The translations under genes and the position numbers were made by a program. A stretch of 64,000 nt of DNA, from positions 28,135-92,134 of the forward strand of contig NZ_CP036430.1 in NCBI RefSeq assembly GCF_007752535.1, written 5' to 3'. This DNA is from Tautonia plasticadhaerens. GTDB lineage: Bacteria > Planctomycetota > Planctomycetia > Isosphaerales > Isosphaeraceae. This document shows positions 25,874-34,749 of the stretch, piece by piece. The notes below the pieces were generated by a model. It searched no databases and was not told the origin of the DNA. It saw nothing but the letters and a program-made list of their open reading frames with translations. Each line of letters begins with the position of its first letter. Position 1 is the stretch's first letter.

Positions 25874-27853
25874 ATGTGCGGCATCGCCGGGATCATCGGC
25901 CGGATCGACGATCGGAACCGGGCGGCCCTTGGCCGGATGGCCTCGGCGATGCGCCACCGGGGCCCCGACGGCGAGGGGACCTGGGCCTCCCCCCCCGACG
26001 ACCGGGGCCATGGCTGCCTGCTGGCCCACCGGCGGCTGTCGATCCTCGACCTCTCGACCGCCGCCGACCAGCCGATGGTCGACCCCGAGTCCGGCTCCTG
26101 CCTGGTCTTCAACGGGGAGATCTACAACTTCCAGGCGCTCCGGGACCGCCTCCGCTCCGAAGGGGCCTCGTTCCGGTCGACCGGGGACACCGAGGTCCTG
26201 CTCCGGTCCCTCTCCCGACGGGGCCCCGACGCCGTGGCCGGGCTCCGGGGGATGTTCGCCTTCGCCTGGTGGGACGAGCCGGGCCGATCGCTGGTGCTGG
26301 CGAGGGACCCGCTCGGGATCAAGCCGCTGTACGTCTCGGCCAACCCGGAAGGGCCCGAGGGGGGCTGGTCGCTGGCCTTCGCCTCGGAGGTCCGGGCCCT
26401 GCTGGCCTCGGGCCTGCTCGGCCGCCCCCGGCTCGACCCGAGGGCGGCGGCCTGCTACCTCTGGAACGGCTTCGTCCCCGGGCCGGTCACCGCCGTCCGG
26501 GGCATCGAGTCCCTCCGGCCCGGCGAGCTTCGCGTCCTCGACGCCTCGGGCCGGGCCCGACGCTCGGAAATCTACTGGTCGGTCCCCCGGCCCTCCCCCC
26601 ACCTCGGCAACGGCCACCCGACCGACGGCCGCCCCGGCCCGATCGACGGGGCCCTGGGAGACGCCCTCCAGGAGTCGGTCGGCCTGCACCTGGTCAGCGA
26701 CGTGCCGCTCGGGGTCTTCCTCTCGGGCGGGATCGACTCCGGGGCGGTGGCCAACCTGGCGCAGCGGGCCTCCGATCGGCCGGTGCAGACCTTCACCCTC
26801 GCCTTCGAGGAGGCCGAGCACAGCGAGGCCCCCTACTCCCGGGCCATCGCCGGGGCGATCGGCTCGGAGCACCGCGAGGTGGTCCTGAGCGGATCCCGGT
26901 TCGCCGGCGAGCTGCCCCGGGCCCTCGACGCCCTCGACCAGCCGACCTTCGACGCCCTGAACACCTACTTCATGTCGGTCGCCGTCCGGGAGGCCGGGCT
27001 GACCGTCGCCCTGGTCGGCACCGGCGGGGACGAGCTGTTCGGCGGCTACTCGAGTTTCCGGGACCTGCCGACCCTCCGCCGATGGGCCCGACGGACCCGA
27101 TGGCTCCCCCGGCTGCCGAAGCGGGCGGCGGCCGTCCTGGCCTCGGCCGCCAAGGGTGGGCGAGGCCGGGGGCCGGTCCCCCCCCAGACCCGCTGGGCGA
27201 AGCTGCCGGAGATGGTGGCGGCCGGGGAGGACCTGCTCCTCCTCTACCAGCTCGCCTACGCCCTGTTCCTGCCCGAGATGCAGGCCTCGCTGATGCCCGA
27301 CCTGCCGATCGACGGCTCGGTCGTCCACGGCCTCCCCGAGGGCCTCGCCTCCCGACTCCTGGCCGAGACCGACGGCCGGGGGACCCTGGAGGCGGTCAGC
27401 GTCCTGGAGCAGCGCTGCTTCCTCGGCGAGCGATTGCTGAGGGACTCCGACGCCGCCGGCATGGCCCCCTCGCTGGAGATCCGGCTGCCCCTGGTCGACC
27501 ACCGGCTCCTCGGCCACGTCTCCGGGATGCCGACCGGCCCCCGGTACGAGCCGGTCGGCCGCAAGGCCGCCCTGCGGAGGGCCGGGCTGGTCGGGCTCGA
27601 CCCCGCCCTGTTCGACCGGCCCAAGCGGGGCTTCGAGCTGCCCCTTGAGCGTTGGATCCGGGGCTCGCTCGGCCCCGAGATCGACGACACCCTGCGAGAC
27701 CAGCGGCTCTGCTCCGCCGTCGGACTGCACGGTCCGACCGTCGGGCGGCTCTGGGACGCCTTCCGGGATGGCGCCCCGGGGCTCTACTGGTCCCGGATCT
27801 GGTCGCTCTACGTCTGGATCCGCTGGTGTCATGCTCATGGCGTTTTGCTCTAA
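25874..27853 (+). CDS. asnB: Glutamine-dependent asparagine synthetase-type amidotransferase of the polysaccharide cluster
   Basis: The 659-residue protein begins MCGIAGIIG, so Cys2 after Met removal is the glutaminase nucleophile. It has RHRGPDGEG, NGEIYNF, the ATP pyrophosphatase loop FLSGGIDSGA near residue 286, GTGGDELFGGY and SLEIRLPLVDHRL. AsnB homologues are regular members of exosortase-type polysaccharide clusters and may amidate a uronic acid sugar; true asparagine synthesis is the alternative. The ATG at 25874 is fixed by the need for Cys at position 2. The protein is longer than E. coli AsnB (about 554 residues), partly through a C-terminal extension. Confidence 0.88.
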   Translation: MCGIAGIIGRIDDRNRAALGRMASAMRHRGPDGEGTWASPPDDRGHGCLLAHRRLSILDLSTAADQPMVDPESGSCLVFNGEIYNFQALRDRLRSEGASFRSTGDTEVLLRSLSRRGPDAVAGLRGMFAFAWWDEPGRSLVLARDPLGIKPLYVSANPEGPEGGWSLAFASEVRALLASGLLGRPRLDPRAAACYLWNGFVPGPVTAVRGIESLRPGELRVLDASGRARRSEIYWSVPRPSPHLGNGHPTDGRPGPIDGALGDALQESVGLHLVSDVPLGVFLSGGIDSGAVANLAQRASDRPVQTFTLAFEEAEHSEAPYSRAIAGAIGSEHREVVLSGSRFAGELPRALDALDQPTFDALNTYFMSVAVREAGLTVALVGTGGDELFGGYSSFRDLPTLRRWARRTRWLPRLPKRAAAVLASAAKGGRGRGPVPPQTRWAKLPEMVAAGEDLLLLYQLAYALFLPEMQASLMPDLPIDGSVVHGLPEGLASRLLAETDGRGTLEAVSVLEQRCFLGERLLRDSDAAGMAPSLEIRLPLVDHRLLGHVSGMPTGPRYEPVGRKAALRRAGLVGLDPALFDRPKRGFELPLERWIRGSLGPEIDDTLRDQRLCSAVGLHGPTVGRLWDAFRDGAPGLYWSRIWSLYVWIRWCHAHGVLL

Positions 27854-27908
27854 TCGGGACCGCCCCGACACCACTCCCCTGCCCTTGCCCCGATCGACCG
27901 ACCGCCCC

Positions 27909-28868
27909 ATGAGCCGACCCCGACTCTGCCTGATCACCCCCTGCCGGGACGAGGCCTCCTACGCCAGGAGGACCCTCGACAGCGTCCTCAACCAGACCCA
28001 GCCCCCCGACCTCTGGGTGATCGTCGACGACGGCTCGACCGACGAGACGCCCGAGATCCTCGACTCCTACGCCCGGGTGCACCCCTGCATCCGGGTCGTC
28101 CGCCGGGCCGACCGGGGCGCCCGGAAGGTCGGCCCGGGGGTGATCGACGCCTTCTACGCCGGCTACGAGGCGATCGACCCGTCGGAATTCGACTACGTCT
28201 GCAAGCTCGACCTCGACCTCGACCTCCCCCCCCGCTACTTCGAGATCCTGATCGACCGCATGGAGGCCGACCCCCGGATCGGCACCTGCAGCGGCAAGCC
28301 GTACTTCCGCCAGGGGGATCGACTGGTCAGCGAGAAGTGCGGCGACGAGAACTCCGTCGGCATGACCAAGCTCTACCGCCGGTCCTGCTTCGAGCAGGTC
28401 GGCGGCTTCGTCAGGGAGGTCATGTGGGACGGCATCGACGGCCACCGCTGCCGGATGCTCGGCTGGGTCGCCGCCAGCTGGGACGACCCCGACCTCCGCT
28501 TCGAGCACCTCCGCCCCATGGGCACCAGCCACAAGGGCTGGTGGACCGGCCGCTCCCGCCACGGGTTCGGCCAGTACTTCATGGGGACCGCCCCCTCCTA
28601 CATGGTCGCCAGCGCCCTGTTCCGGATGACCCGGCCGCCGCTGGTCGTCGGCGGCCTGGCGATGCTCTCCGGCTACTTCGGCGCGATGCTCCGGGGCCTC
28701 CCCCGCTACGACGACCCCGACTTCCGCCGCTTCCTCCGCTCCTACCAGCGCCATTGCCTGCTCCGGGGCAAGGCCCGGACCACCGAGGAGTACGACCACC
28801 GGTCCGCCTCCCGGTGGTCTCCCGACGCCCCCGCCTCCTCCCCGGTCCCGGGGCGTTCCCCCTCCTGA
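27909..28868 (+). CDS. Family 2 glycosyltransferase
   Basis: The 319-residue protein opens with LCLITPCRDEASYARRTLDS, then VIVDDGSTDETPEI and KLDLDLDLPPRYFEIL, in which the acidic triad takes the DxD place. CGDENSVGMTKLYRRS and MWDGIDGHR follow in the acceptor region. A weak hydrophobic region lies near residues 225-260. It ends the plus-strand block begun by the Wzc-like kinase, 55 bases after asnB. ATG 27909 is chosen because the fold starts five codons later; an upstream ATG in frame would overlap asnB. Acceptor and donor are unknown. Confidence 0.87.
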   Translation: MSRPRLCLITPCRDEASYARRTLDSVLNQTQPPDLWVIVDDGSTDETPEILDSYARVHPCIRVVRRADRGARKVGPGVIDAFYAGYEAIDPSEFDYVCKLDLDLDLPPRYFEILIDRMEADPRIGTCSGKPYFRQGDRLVSEKCGDENSVGMTKLYRRSCFEQVGGFVREVMWDGIDGHRCRMLGWVAASWDDPDLRFEHLRPMGTSHKGWWTGRSRHGFGQYFMGTAPSYMVASALFRMTRPPLVVGGLAMLSGYFGAMLRGLPRYDDPDFRRFLRSYQRHCLLRGKARTTEEYDHRSASRWSPDAPASSPVPGRSPS

Positions 28869-28883
28869 GTGGAGACGGTTCGC

Positions 28884-28912
28884 GGCTCGGTGCGCTTGCA
28901 GTGCGCCGAGCC
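28884..28912. terminator. Hairpin after the GT2 gene
   Basis: GGCTCGG (28884-28890) pairs with CCGAGCC (28906-28912). It begins 15 bases after the stop codon. No T-run follows, so termination strength is uncertain. Confidence 0.45.
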
Positions 28913-28948
28913 GATCGGCCGATTTCCCTGATCCCGGTTCGATTTGCG

Positions 28949-29254
28949 CCGATTGAAATGGCTTCGCTCCGTCGAACGCCCCCGGTCGATTGGCTTCGTT
29001 TCGCGCCGACCGCTCCCGTCCCCCCTCCCGATCCCCGAACCGACCTCCCGCCCCGACCCCGTCGCCGCCCGTCAATGGCCCGGTGCGCCGGCCGTGCGCG
29101 GTCCGGTGCGCCCCCGGTGCGCCAACACTATCGGATGATGTTCTTTTCCAATTCATGACTTGCGTCGATCGAAATGGCTTCGTTCCGCGCGGCGCCCCCC
29201 GGCCGATTGGCTTCGTTTCGCGCCGGACCTCACGCCCGATTGGCTTCGTTTCGC
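28949..29254 (+). repeat. Five dispersed copies of a CGATTGGCTTCGTTTCGC-type repeat
   Basis: Copies lie at 28987-29008, 29204-29225 and 29237-29254 (CGATTGGCTTCGTTTCGC), and two variants with GAAATGGCTTCG at 28949-28971 and 29166-29188. All are in the same orientation in a gene-free stretch. Read in one minus-strand frame they give repeating ETKPIG-like peptides, but no start or gene supports a protein. Confidence 0.65.
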
Positions 29255-29522
29255 ATCGGGGCGCTGCGTACGCCCCGAGGGCGACCGACACCGCCAACGT
29301 GTCTGAGTGGACCCACCCAGCTTGCCAAAGACGACTCGCCGGGCGACGGGATCCCGCCGCCCCGGGGGACAACGCCCCGTATCCGATATCATCGAGGGAA
29401 GCCGCCCCGACATTCACACAAAATCGGCAAGGCGAGGCGCCGGAAGGCCCGATCGGCCCTCGATCGCTTGATGCGGAGGGACGGTAGGGCGATCCTGATG
29501 GGATGTCCCATTCGTCCGTTTC

Positions 29523-29777
29523 GGGGATCCGATAGCAACGGAGCAAAAACCAACGAACTTGGCTCAAAGCCCCGGCCTCGCCGTGTGGCAGCTTCTCGAA
29601 ACTGGTCTCTGGCCGCCCGATTCGAGAAGACTCATTCGAGAGTGATTATCAAGAACCCGGAACCCTAGGAATCCAGGGCTTCCTACCGAAACCCTGACGG
29701 TCTCTCGATATCGGTCGTTTGCGAGAGCCACGGCGGCGGAAGATCGTTAGTTTTTGCACCGTTGCTATCGGATCCCC
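29523..29777. mobile_element. 255-bp MITE-like element with 34-bp terminal inverted repeats
   Basis: Bases 29523-29556 and 29744-29777 are inverted repeats matching in 32 of 34 positions (outer end GGGGATCCGATAGCAACGG). The 187 bases inside encode nothing recognisable. TTC occurs on both outer sides, a possible 3-bp target duplication. The right end is one base from the stop codon of the GH13 gene. Size, long perfect-like ends and lack of genes fit a non-autonomous miniature element; the parent is not in the window. Confidence 0.6.
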
Positions 29778-29778
29778 T

Positions 29779-31383
29779 TCACGGTCGTTCGAGCAGCTCG
29801 AGGACCACGCCCTCGTCGCCACGCAGTGCGACGCGGCCACCAACGGCCTCGCCCGCTCGGCCCGGCACCGTGGAGAGGAGCACGCGGCTGGACTCGACCG
29901 ACACGTCGACGGACAGAGGGGCCGCGCCGAGGTTCAGGGCCACCAGCAGCCGACGCCCGCCCGACTCCCGCAGGTAGGCGAGCCAGCCTTCCCCGGATCC
30001 CGCCGGCGTGTAGGACCCGGCGCGCAGGGCCGGCTCGTCGCGGCGCAGCGCGATCAGCCGGCGGTAGAGGCCTAGCATCGAGGACGGGTCGTCCCGCTGG
30101 GCGGTGACGTGGATTGCGCGGGCGTCCACGGCCAGCGGCAGCCAGGGCTCGCCCGCCGTGAATCCCGCCCCCGGCGTGTCATCCCACGGCATCGGAGTCC
30201 GCGCCGGGTCGCGCCCGAGCCCCAGCCCCGGCGTGTTCTTCTCCCAGGGGTCGCGCACCCGGTCGGGCGGGATCGGCACGTCGCGCATGCCGAGTTCGTC
30301 GCCGTAGTAGAGCGTCGGCGTCCCGCGGAGCGTCAGCAGCAGCATCGCCGCCACCCGCGCCTGGGCCGACCCGACCCGGCTGGCGATCCGCGGCTTGTCG
30401 TGGTTGCCCAGCACCCAGTTCGGCCAGCCGTGGGCCGGCAACAGGCCCTCGTAGGCGGCGATCGCCGCGGCCAGCGTCGGCGCGTCCCAGGGCAGCCCGA
30501 TGAGCTGGAAGTTGAACGGCAGGTGCACCCCCGTCCCGGCGTCGCCGTAGTAGGCCACCAGGCGCTCGACCGGCAGGTAGATCTCGCCGACCATCAGCCG
30601 CTCGCCGTAGGAGTCCAGCAGCCGGCGCATCTCGGCGATGACCTCGTGCACCTCCGGGCGGTCGGTCGTGTAGGTCGGCAGCAGGGCGCGGTACGGCCAC
30701 ATCCCGGGGCGGTATCCCGGGTTCGGCGGGTTGTCGCGGAACTGCTCGTCCTTGACCAGGTGCCAGATCACGTCCACCCGGAATCCGTCCACGCCGCGGT
30801 CCAGCCAGAAGCGCATCACGTCGAGCATCGCGGCGCGGACCTCGGGGTTGCGCCAGTTGAGGTCCGGCTGCTCGCGGAGGTAGGCGTGGTAATAGTACTG
30901 GCCGGTGGCCGGGTCGAACTCCCAGGCGCTGCCGCCGAAGTTGCTCAACCAGTTGGTCGGGGGGGAGCCGTCGGGCCTCGGGTCGCGCCAGATGTACCAG
31001 TCCCGCCTGGGGCTCGTGCGGCTCGATCGCGCGTCGATGAACCACGGATGCTGGTCGGAGGTGTGGTTGGGCACCAGGTCGAGTAGCAGCCGGAGGCCGC
31101 GGCGGTGGGCCTCGGCCAGCAGGGCGTCGAAGTCCTCCAGGGTGCCGAAGATGGGGTCGACGTCGGTGTAGTCGACGATGTCGTAGCCGAAGTCCTTCAT
31201 CGGCGACGGGTAGATCGGCGAGAGCCAGATCGCGTCGACGCCCAGCCACTGCAGGTAGTCCAGGCGGCGGATCACCCCGCGCAGGTCACCGACGCCGTCG
31301 CCGTCGGAGTCCTGGAACGAGCGCGGGTAGACCTGGTAGATGACCGCGCGTTCCCACCAGCTCATCGTGCTCGCCCCGGCCAT
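29779..31383 (-). CDS. GH13 alpha-glucosidase (oligo-1,6-glucosidase/alpha-glucosidase type)
   Basis: The 534-residue protein matches the full length of soluble GH13 alpha-glucosidases. It has IYQVYPRSFQDSDGDGVGDL, DLVPNHTSDQHPWF, the nucleophile D204 in DGFRVDVI, the acid/base E267 in VGEIY and D329 in GNHDKPR. No signal peptide is seen, so it should act in the cytosol on maltose, isomaltose or related oligosaccharides. Twelve bases separate it from the upstream TreS-like gene, so the two form a minus-strand operon. Start could be 31383 or the second Met at 31365. A MITE-like element abuts the stop codon. Confidence 0.9.
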   Translation of the reverse strand: MAGASTMSWWERAVIYQVYPRSFQDSDGDGVGDLRGVIRRLDYLQWLGVDAIWLSPIYPSPMKDFGYDIVDYTDVDPIFGTLEDFDALLAEAHRRGLRLLLDLVPNHTSDQHPWFIDARSSRTSPRRDWYIWRDPRPDGSPPTNWLSNFGGSAWEFDPATGQYYYHAYLREQPDLNWRNPEVRAAMLDVMRFWLDRGVDGFRVDVIWHLVKDEQFRDNPPNPGYRPGMWPYRALLPTYTTDRPEVHEVIAEMRRLLDSYGERLMVGEIYLPVERLVAYYGDAGTGVHLPFNFQLIGLPWDAPTLAAAIAAYEGLLPAHGWPNWVLGNHDKPRIASRVGSAQARVAAMLLLTLRGTPTLYYGDELGMRDVPIPPDRVRDPWEKNTPGLGLGRDPARTPMPWDDTPGAGFTAGEPWLPLAVDARAIHVTAQRDDPSSMLGLYRRLIALRRDEPALRAGSYTPAGSGEGWLAYLRESGGRRLLVALNLGAAPLSVDVSVESSRVLLSTVPGRAGEAVGGRVALRGDEGVVLELLERP

Positions 31384-31395
31384 CGTCGCCCCCGC

Positions 31396-33030
31396 TCAAT
31401 CGGTCGCCCCGGCCCGGAACCAGCCGTAGCCGAAGGCATCGAGGCGGAACCGATGCCCAGATCCGACGGCCTCTTCCTCCGCCGGCCCGAAGACGCGTTC
31501 CAGGCCATCGGTGCCGTGACCCTCCATTTCGACCGTCGCCGTGCAGGGCTCGCCGCCGAGGTTGTGGACGGCCACCAGCCGGCTGCCCTTCCAGTCGACC
31601 AGGTGGGCCAGCACGCTCGGCCGGTCGGCCGGCAGCACCCGGTCCTGTCCCCGGCCGAGCTCCGGGCAGGCGCGTCGGGCGGCGATCGCCCGCTTCATCC
31701 AGTTGAGCAGCGAGTCGGGGTCGGCCTGCTGGGCCGCGACGTTGACGCGGTCGTAGGCGAAGGGCCCGGAGTCGATCACCGGGCGGATCAGCCGGTCGGC
31801 GGGGGCGTCGGAGAAGCCGGCGTTGGGGGCGTCGTGCCACTGCATCGGCGTGCGCACCGCGTCTCGTCCCTCGAGCGACAGGTCGTCGCCCATGCCGATC
31901 TCGTCGCCGTAGGCGATGACCGGCGTGCCCTGCAGGGTGAGCAGCAGGCTGAAGGCCAGCTCCAGCCGCCGGCGGTCGCCGCCGAGCATCGGGGCCAGGC
32001 GGCGGCGGATCCCGCGGCCGAAGATCCGCATCGAATCGTCCGGGGCGAAAGACTCGTACACCCGCCGCCGCTCCTCGTCGGAGAGCCGCTCGAGGTCCAG
32101 CTCGTCGAGGTTGCGGAGGAAGTTCAGCCACTGGCCCCCCTCGGGGATCGCCGGCAGCTCCCCCAGGCAGCGGGCGATCGGCTCGGCCCGCCCGGTCGCC
32201 AGGGCGAGGAAGAGGTCGTTGTCGAGCAGGAAGTTGAAGACCATGCTGAGCTGGTCGCCGTCGCCGAAGAAGGCAGCCGCCTCGTGCAGCGGCACGTCGG
32301 CCTCGCCGATCAGGGCCGTACCGGGCCGGCGGGCGGCGGCGAAGTCGTGCAGCTCCTTGAGGACCCCGTGCCCCTGCTCCGGGGCCGTGCCGGGCAGGCC
32401 CTTGTCCTCGATCATGTGCGAGGCGGCGTCGAGGCGGAAGCCGGCGATGGGGAACGACAGCCAGAAGTCCATGACCCGGCGGATCTCGTCGCGCACCTCC
32501 GGGTTGGCGACGCGCAGCTCCGGCTGGAAGTGATAGAAGCGGTGGTAGTAGTGGGCGCCGGCCCGCTCGTCGAAGGTCCAGACGGTCTGCTCCTCGCCCG
32601 GGAAGATGCTCTGCTGCCCCGGCCCGGGCGGCGGCGGGCTCACGGCCCAGACGTAGTAGTCGCGGAAGCGTGACCCCGGGTCGCGGCGCGCGGCCTGGAA
32701 CCACGGGTGCTCATCGGAGGTGTGGTTCATGATCAGGTCGAGCACCACGCGGAGCCCACGCTCGCCGGCGCGGCGGAGGAACTCCTCGAAGTCCTCGAGC
32801 GTGCCGAGTCGGGGATCGACGCCGTAGTAGTCTCGGACGTCGTAGCCGTTGTCGCGGGCGGGGGAGGGATAGAAGGGCAGCAGCCAGAGGCAGGTGATGC
32901 CCAACTCGGCGAGGTAATCGATCCGGCTGGTCAACCCCGGGAAGTCGCCGACGCCGTCGCCGTCGGAGTCCCGGAAGGTGCGGACGTCGACGGCATAGAC
33001 GACGGCCTCCTTGTACCAGGTGTCGCCCAT
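31396..33030 (-). CDS. TreS-like GH13 protein (trehalose synthase family) with an altered NHD motif
   Basis: The 544-residue protein has the trehalose-synthase pattern WYKEAVVYAVDVRTFRDSDG, WLLPFYPSPARDNGYD and MNHTSDEHPWF, with nucleophile D201 in GFRLDA and E243 in IGEAD. The region normally reading RNHDEL is RNLDEL here (L308 before D309), followed by the TreS-like DEERRRVYESFAPDDSMRIFGRGIR. Known TreS enzymes interconvert maltose and trehalose, and the linked alpha-glucosidase would suit maltose use. The histidine contacts substrate in GH13 enzymes, so its loss may change activity. A polymerising or hydrolysing activity on other alpha-glucosides is possible. Confidence 0.83.
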   Translation of the reverse strand: MGDTWYKEAVVYAVDVRTFRDSDGDGVGDFPGLTSRIDYLAELGITCLWLLPFYPSPARDNGYDVRDYYGVDPRLGTLEDFEEFLRRAGERGLRVVLDLIMNHTSDEHPWFQAARRDPGSRFRDYYVWAVSPPPPGPGQQSIFPGEEQTVWTFDERAGAHYYHRFYHFQPELRVANPEVRDEIRRVMDFWLSFPIAGFRLDAASHMIEDKGLPGTAPEQGHGVLKELHDFAAARRPGTALIGEADVPLHEAAAFFGDGDQLSMVFNFLLDNDLFLALATGRAEPIARCLGELPAIPEGGQWLNFLRNLDELDLERLSDEERRRVYESFAPDDSMRIFGRGIRRRLAPMLGGDRRRLELAFSLLLTLQGTPVIAYGDEIGMGDDLSLEGRDAVRTPMQWHDAPNAGFSDAPADRLIRPVIDSGPFAYDRVNVAAQQADPDSLLNWMKRAIAARRACPELGRGQDRVLPADRPSVLAHLVDWKGSRLVAVHNLGGEPCTATVEMEGHGTDGLERVFGPAEEEAVGSGHRFRLDAFGYGWFRAGATD

Positions 33031-33319
33031 GGCCGCTCCCCCTCCCCCGGTCGCCTGGCCGATCCGATCGGCCGCGGGCAGGCCACCGCCGGGACCCGTG
33101 CTACGGAGGCTGAATCGGATGACGTGCGATCCCCGTACCGGGGGACCACACCGGTGGCCCGATCGCCCCAGCGGCAGTGCAATTTCCGCGCCCTAGAGCG
33201 ACGACCGTCGGGGTCGAGGACCCCGCCGAGCAGTAGGAAGGCGGCGTGGCCGGGGCCCGGACGACGCCAGCCACGGTCACACCTCCACGAGGGCACCTGC
33301 CCGAGCGTCGAGAACCGGC

Positions 33320-33961
33320 TCAGGTGGACTGGCGTCTTCGCCTCAGCCATAAGCCACTGGCCAAGAGGGTGCCGAGGATCCCACCGGCCAGGGTCGAGGG
33401 CTCGGGGACGGCGGTGACGTTCGGGATCTTTACGAAGCGCTCGCTGTCGAAGCCGCCTCCCGGCTTCTGGCCGGCATCTCGGACGTGAGTGCCGATGCGA
33501 ATATCTTAGTTATGTGCACATCTGCAAAATTCATGGTTGCCTGTGACGCCCCTGGGCCAGGGCGGCTACGACGTCGGCGTAGGTCTTGCCGCTTTGCAGC
33601 GTGAACAGGATGCCCGACTCCTCCCCGGCGCCGATCCCGCCCGCATTGTCGTTGAGGTTGTCCGCGACGAAGCCCATCGTGCGGATGAACTTGATTGGCG
33701 AGAGATCGTTGCCCCCCGGGAGGTTTGGCGAGGTCTTGATGAATCGAGCAGACGAATATCGCGTCCTCCCTCGCCAACGAGGCAGGACCACGAAGAGGGC
33801 CAGGCCTTCGTACCCCCCCGGCGAAGTCGAGGTCGACTGTCGAACCGAACCACCGGGCATCCCAGCCGTCGAGCTTCATCGGACGCATCGGCCGGAACCT
33901 GCACGTTCGGCTCGATGCCGTTGTGTCGCCTCCCACTATTCATATCGATGAGATCCATCTG
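33320..33961 (-). pseudogene. Frameshifted PEP-CTERM surface protein gene
   Basis: The coding text on the minus strand changes frame several times. Recognisable parts are NSGRRHNGIEPNVQVPADAS, STVDLDFAGG, GYEGLALFVVLPR, then NDLSPIKFIRTMGFVADNLN and GIGAGEESGILFTLQSGKTY. The end is KIPNVTAVPEPSTLAGG, a hydrophobic stretch, WLRRRRQST and a stop at 33320-33322. The sorting tail is therefore intact but out of register with the body. No signal peptide is visible. The AT-rich island 33962-34060 lies just upstream, as at the intact PEP-CTERM gene. As elsewhere, indels rather than stops cause the damage. Confidence 0.7.
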
Positions 33962-34060
33962 AACTTTTCTCTAATATATATCTCGCATAATCAAGCTATA
34001 ATTTTCGCTCTACTCGCAGCAAAACTACGCAAAAAATCTCCTGATTAAGCACACGGCGGA
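33962..34060 (-). promoter_or_regulatory. AT-rich island upstream of the decayed PEP-CTERM gene
   Basis: About 100 bases rich in A and T separate the decayed gene from GC-rich DNA. This is the same arrangement seen at 6981-7030 before the intact PEP-CTERM gene. It may be the promoter region; precise boxes were not assigned. Confidence 0.35.
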
Positions 34061-34237
34061 GGAATCGCATTACAATTCCTTCGGGCCTGGCGGGGTCGCT
34101 GGGGCCGTCTCGACCCCAGTCGGGCCCCACCGGCTGGCGTGGCGAGGCGCCGACGCCTGGCCGCTTGAGCCGACCCGGGAATGCACGGCCGTCGTCCCCT
34201 GCCCCGGGGGCGGCGGCCGTTCGCGTGCTGGGATTGT

Positions 34238-34490
34238 TCATTCCGGGAAACACCCCGTCCCACTCGCCTCGGGAACGTGCGTTAGGGGGTGGGCCGGTTT
34301 GTGGTTTGAGTTGGGTGTCGGCGGGGTCGGGCGATGCTGGCCGGGACGCCGACACCCGGCGGCCTCCGCCCCGACGATGTCGATTCGGGGAAACGTCCTG
34401 TCCGATTCCCCTGCCACCGCAACGACTCGGGGTATAGGTCGGTCGAGTGGGGGCGATGGCGTCCCGAGGCGATGCTGGCCCGGGACGGCG
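34238..34490. repeat. Two degenerate repeat units with a long hairpin
   Basis: ATTCCGGGAAAC (34239) and ATTCGGGGAAAC (34383) start related stretches (23 of 30 bases match). GCGATGCTGGCC with GGGACG follows each about 90 bases later (34331 and 34469). Inside the first, GGGTGTCGGCG (34313-34323) and CGCCGACACCC (34347-34357) are perfect 11-base arms. No gene is evident; this may be a degenerate duplicated element. Confidence 0.4.
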
Positions 34491-34518
34491 CCCCCGCAGT
34501 TCCGGGGAGGGTCCCGTC

Positions 34519-34749
34519 ATGCTGCACGCCGTGTCTTCGGTGCTGGGGGATGCCCGGCTGCATGTGGCGCTCGCGATGCCGGCGCTGGTCGGCCTGTGCC
34601 TCGGCGGCCCCAAGGTCATCGACTCCTGGCGTCCGCCCCGCGAGACCTCCTGGTACGTCGACTCGGTCCCCCCGATCGTCGATCGCTGCCCCGAGCCGGA
34701 ATGCCGATTCTGCGTGACGAACCGGCGCTTCGCCCATAGCCAGTGGTGA
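34519..34749 (+). CDS. Possible small protein, no family recognised
   Basis: An open frame of 76 codons starts at ATG 34519 and ends exactly where the convergent phosphatase gene ends (34750). It has a hydrophobic part (HVALAMPALVGLCLGG) and a cysteine cluster (RCPEPECRFC). No convincing ribosome site is present and no relative was recognised. It could be a chance frame in GC-rich DNA. Confidence 0.25.
   Translation: MLHAVSSVLGDARLHVALAMPALVGLCLGGPKVIDSWRPPRETSWYVDSVPPIVDRCPEPECRFCVTNRRFAHSQW

Noticed and set aside
28937..29413. Protein-coding reading of the ETKPIG-type repeats
   Set aside because: Repeating peptides arise in several frames from DNA repeats, with no start site or conserved frame.
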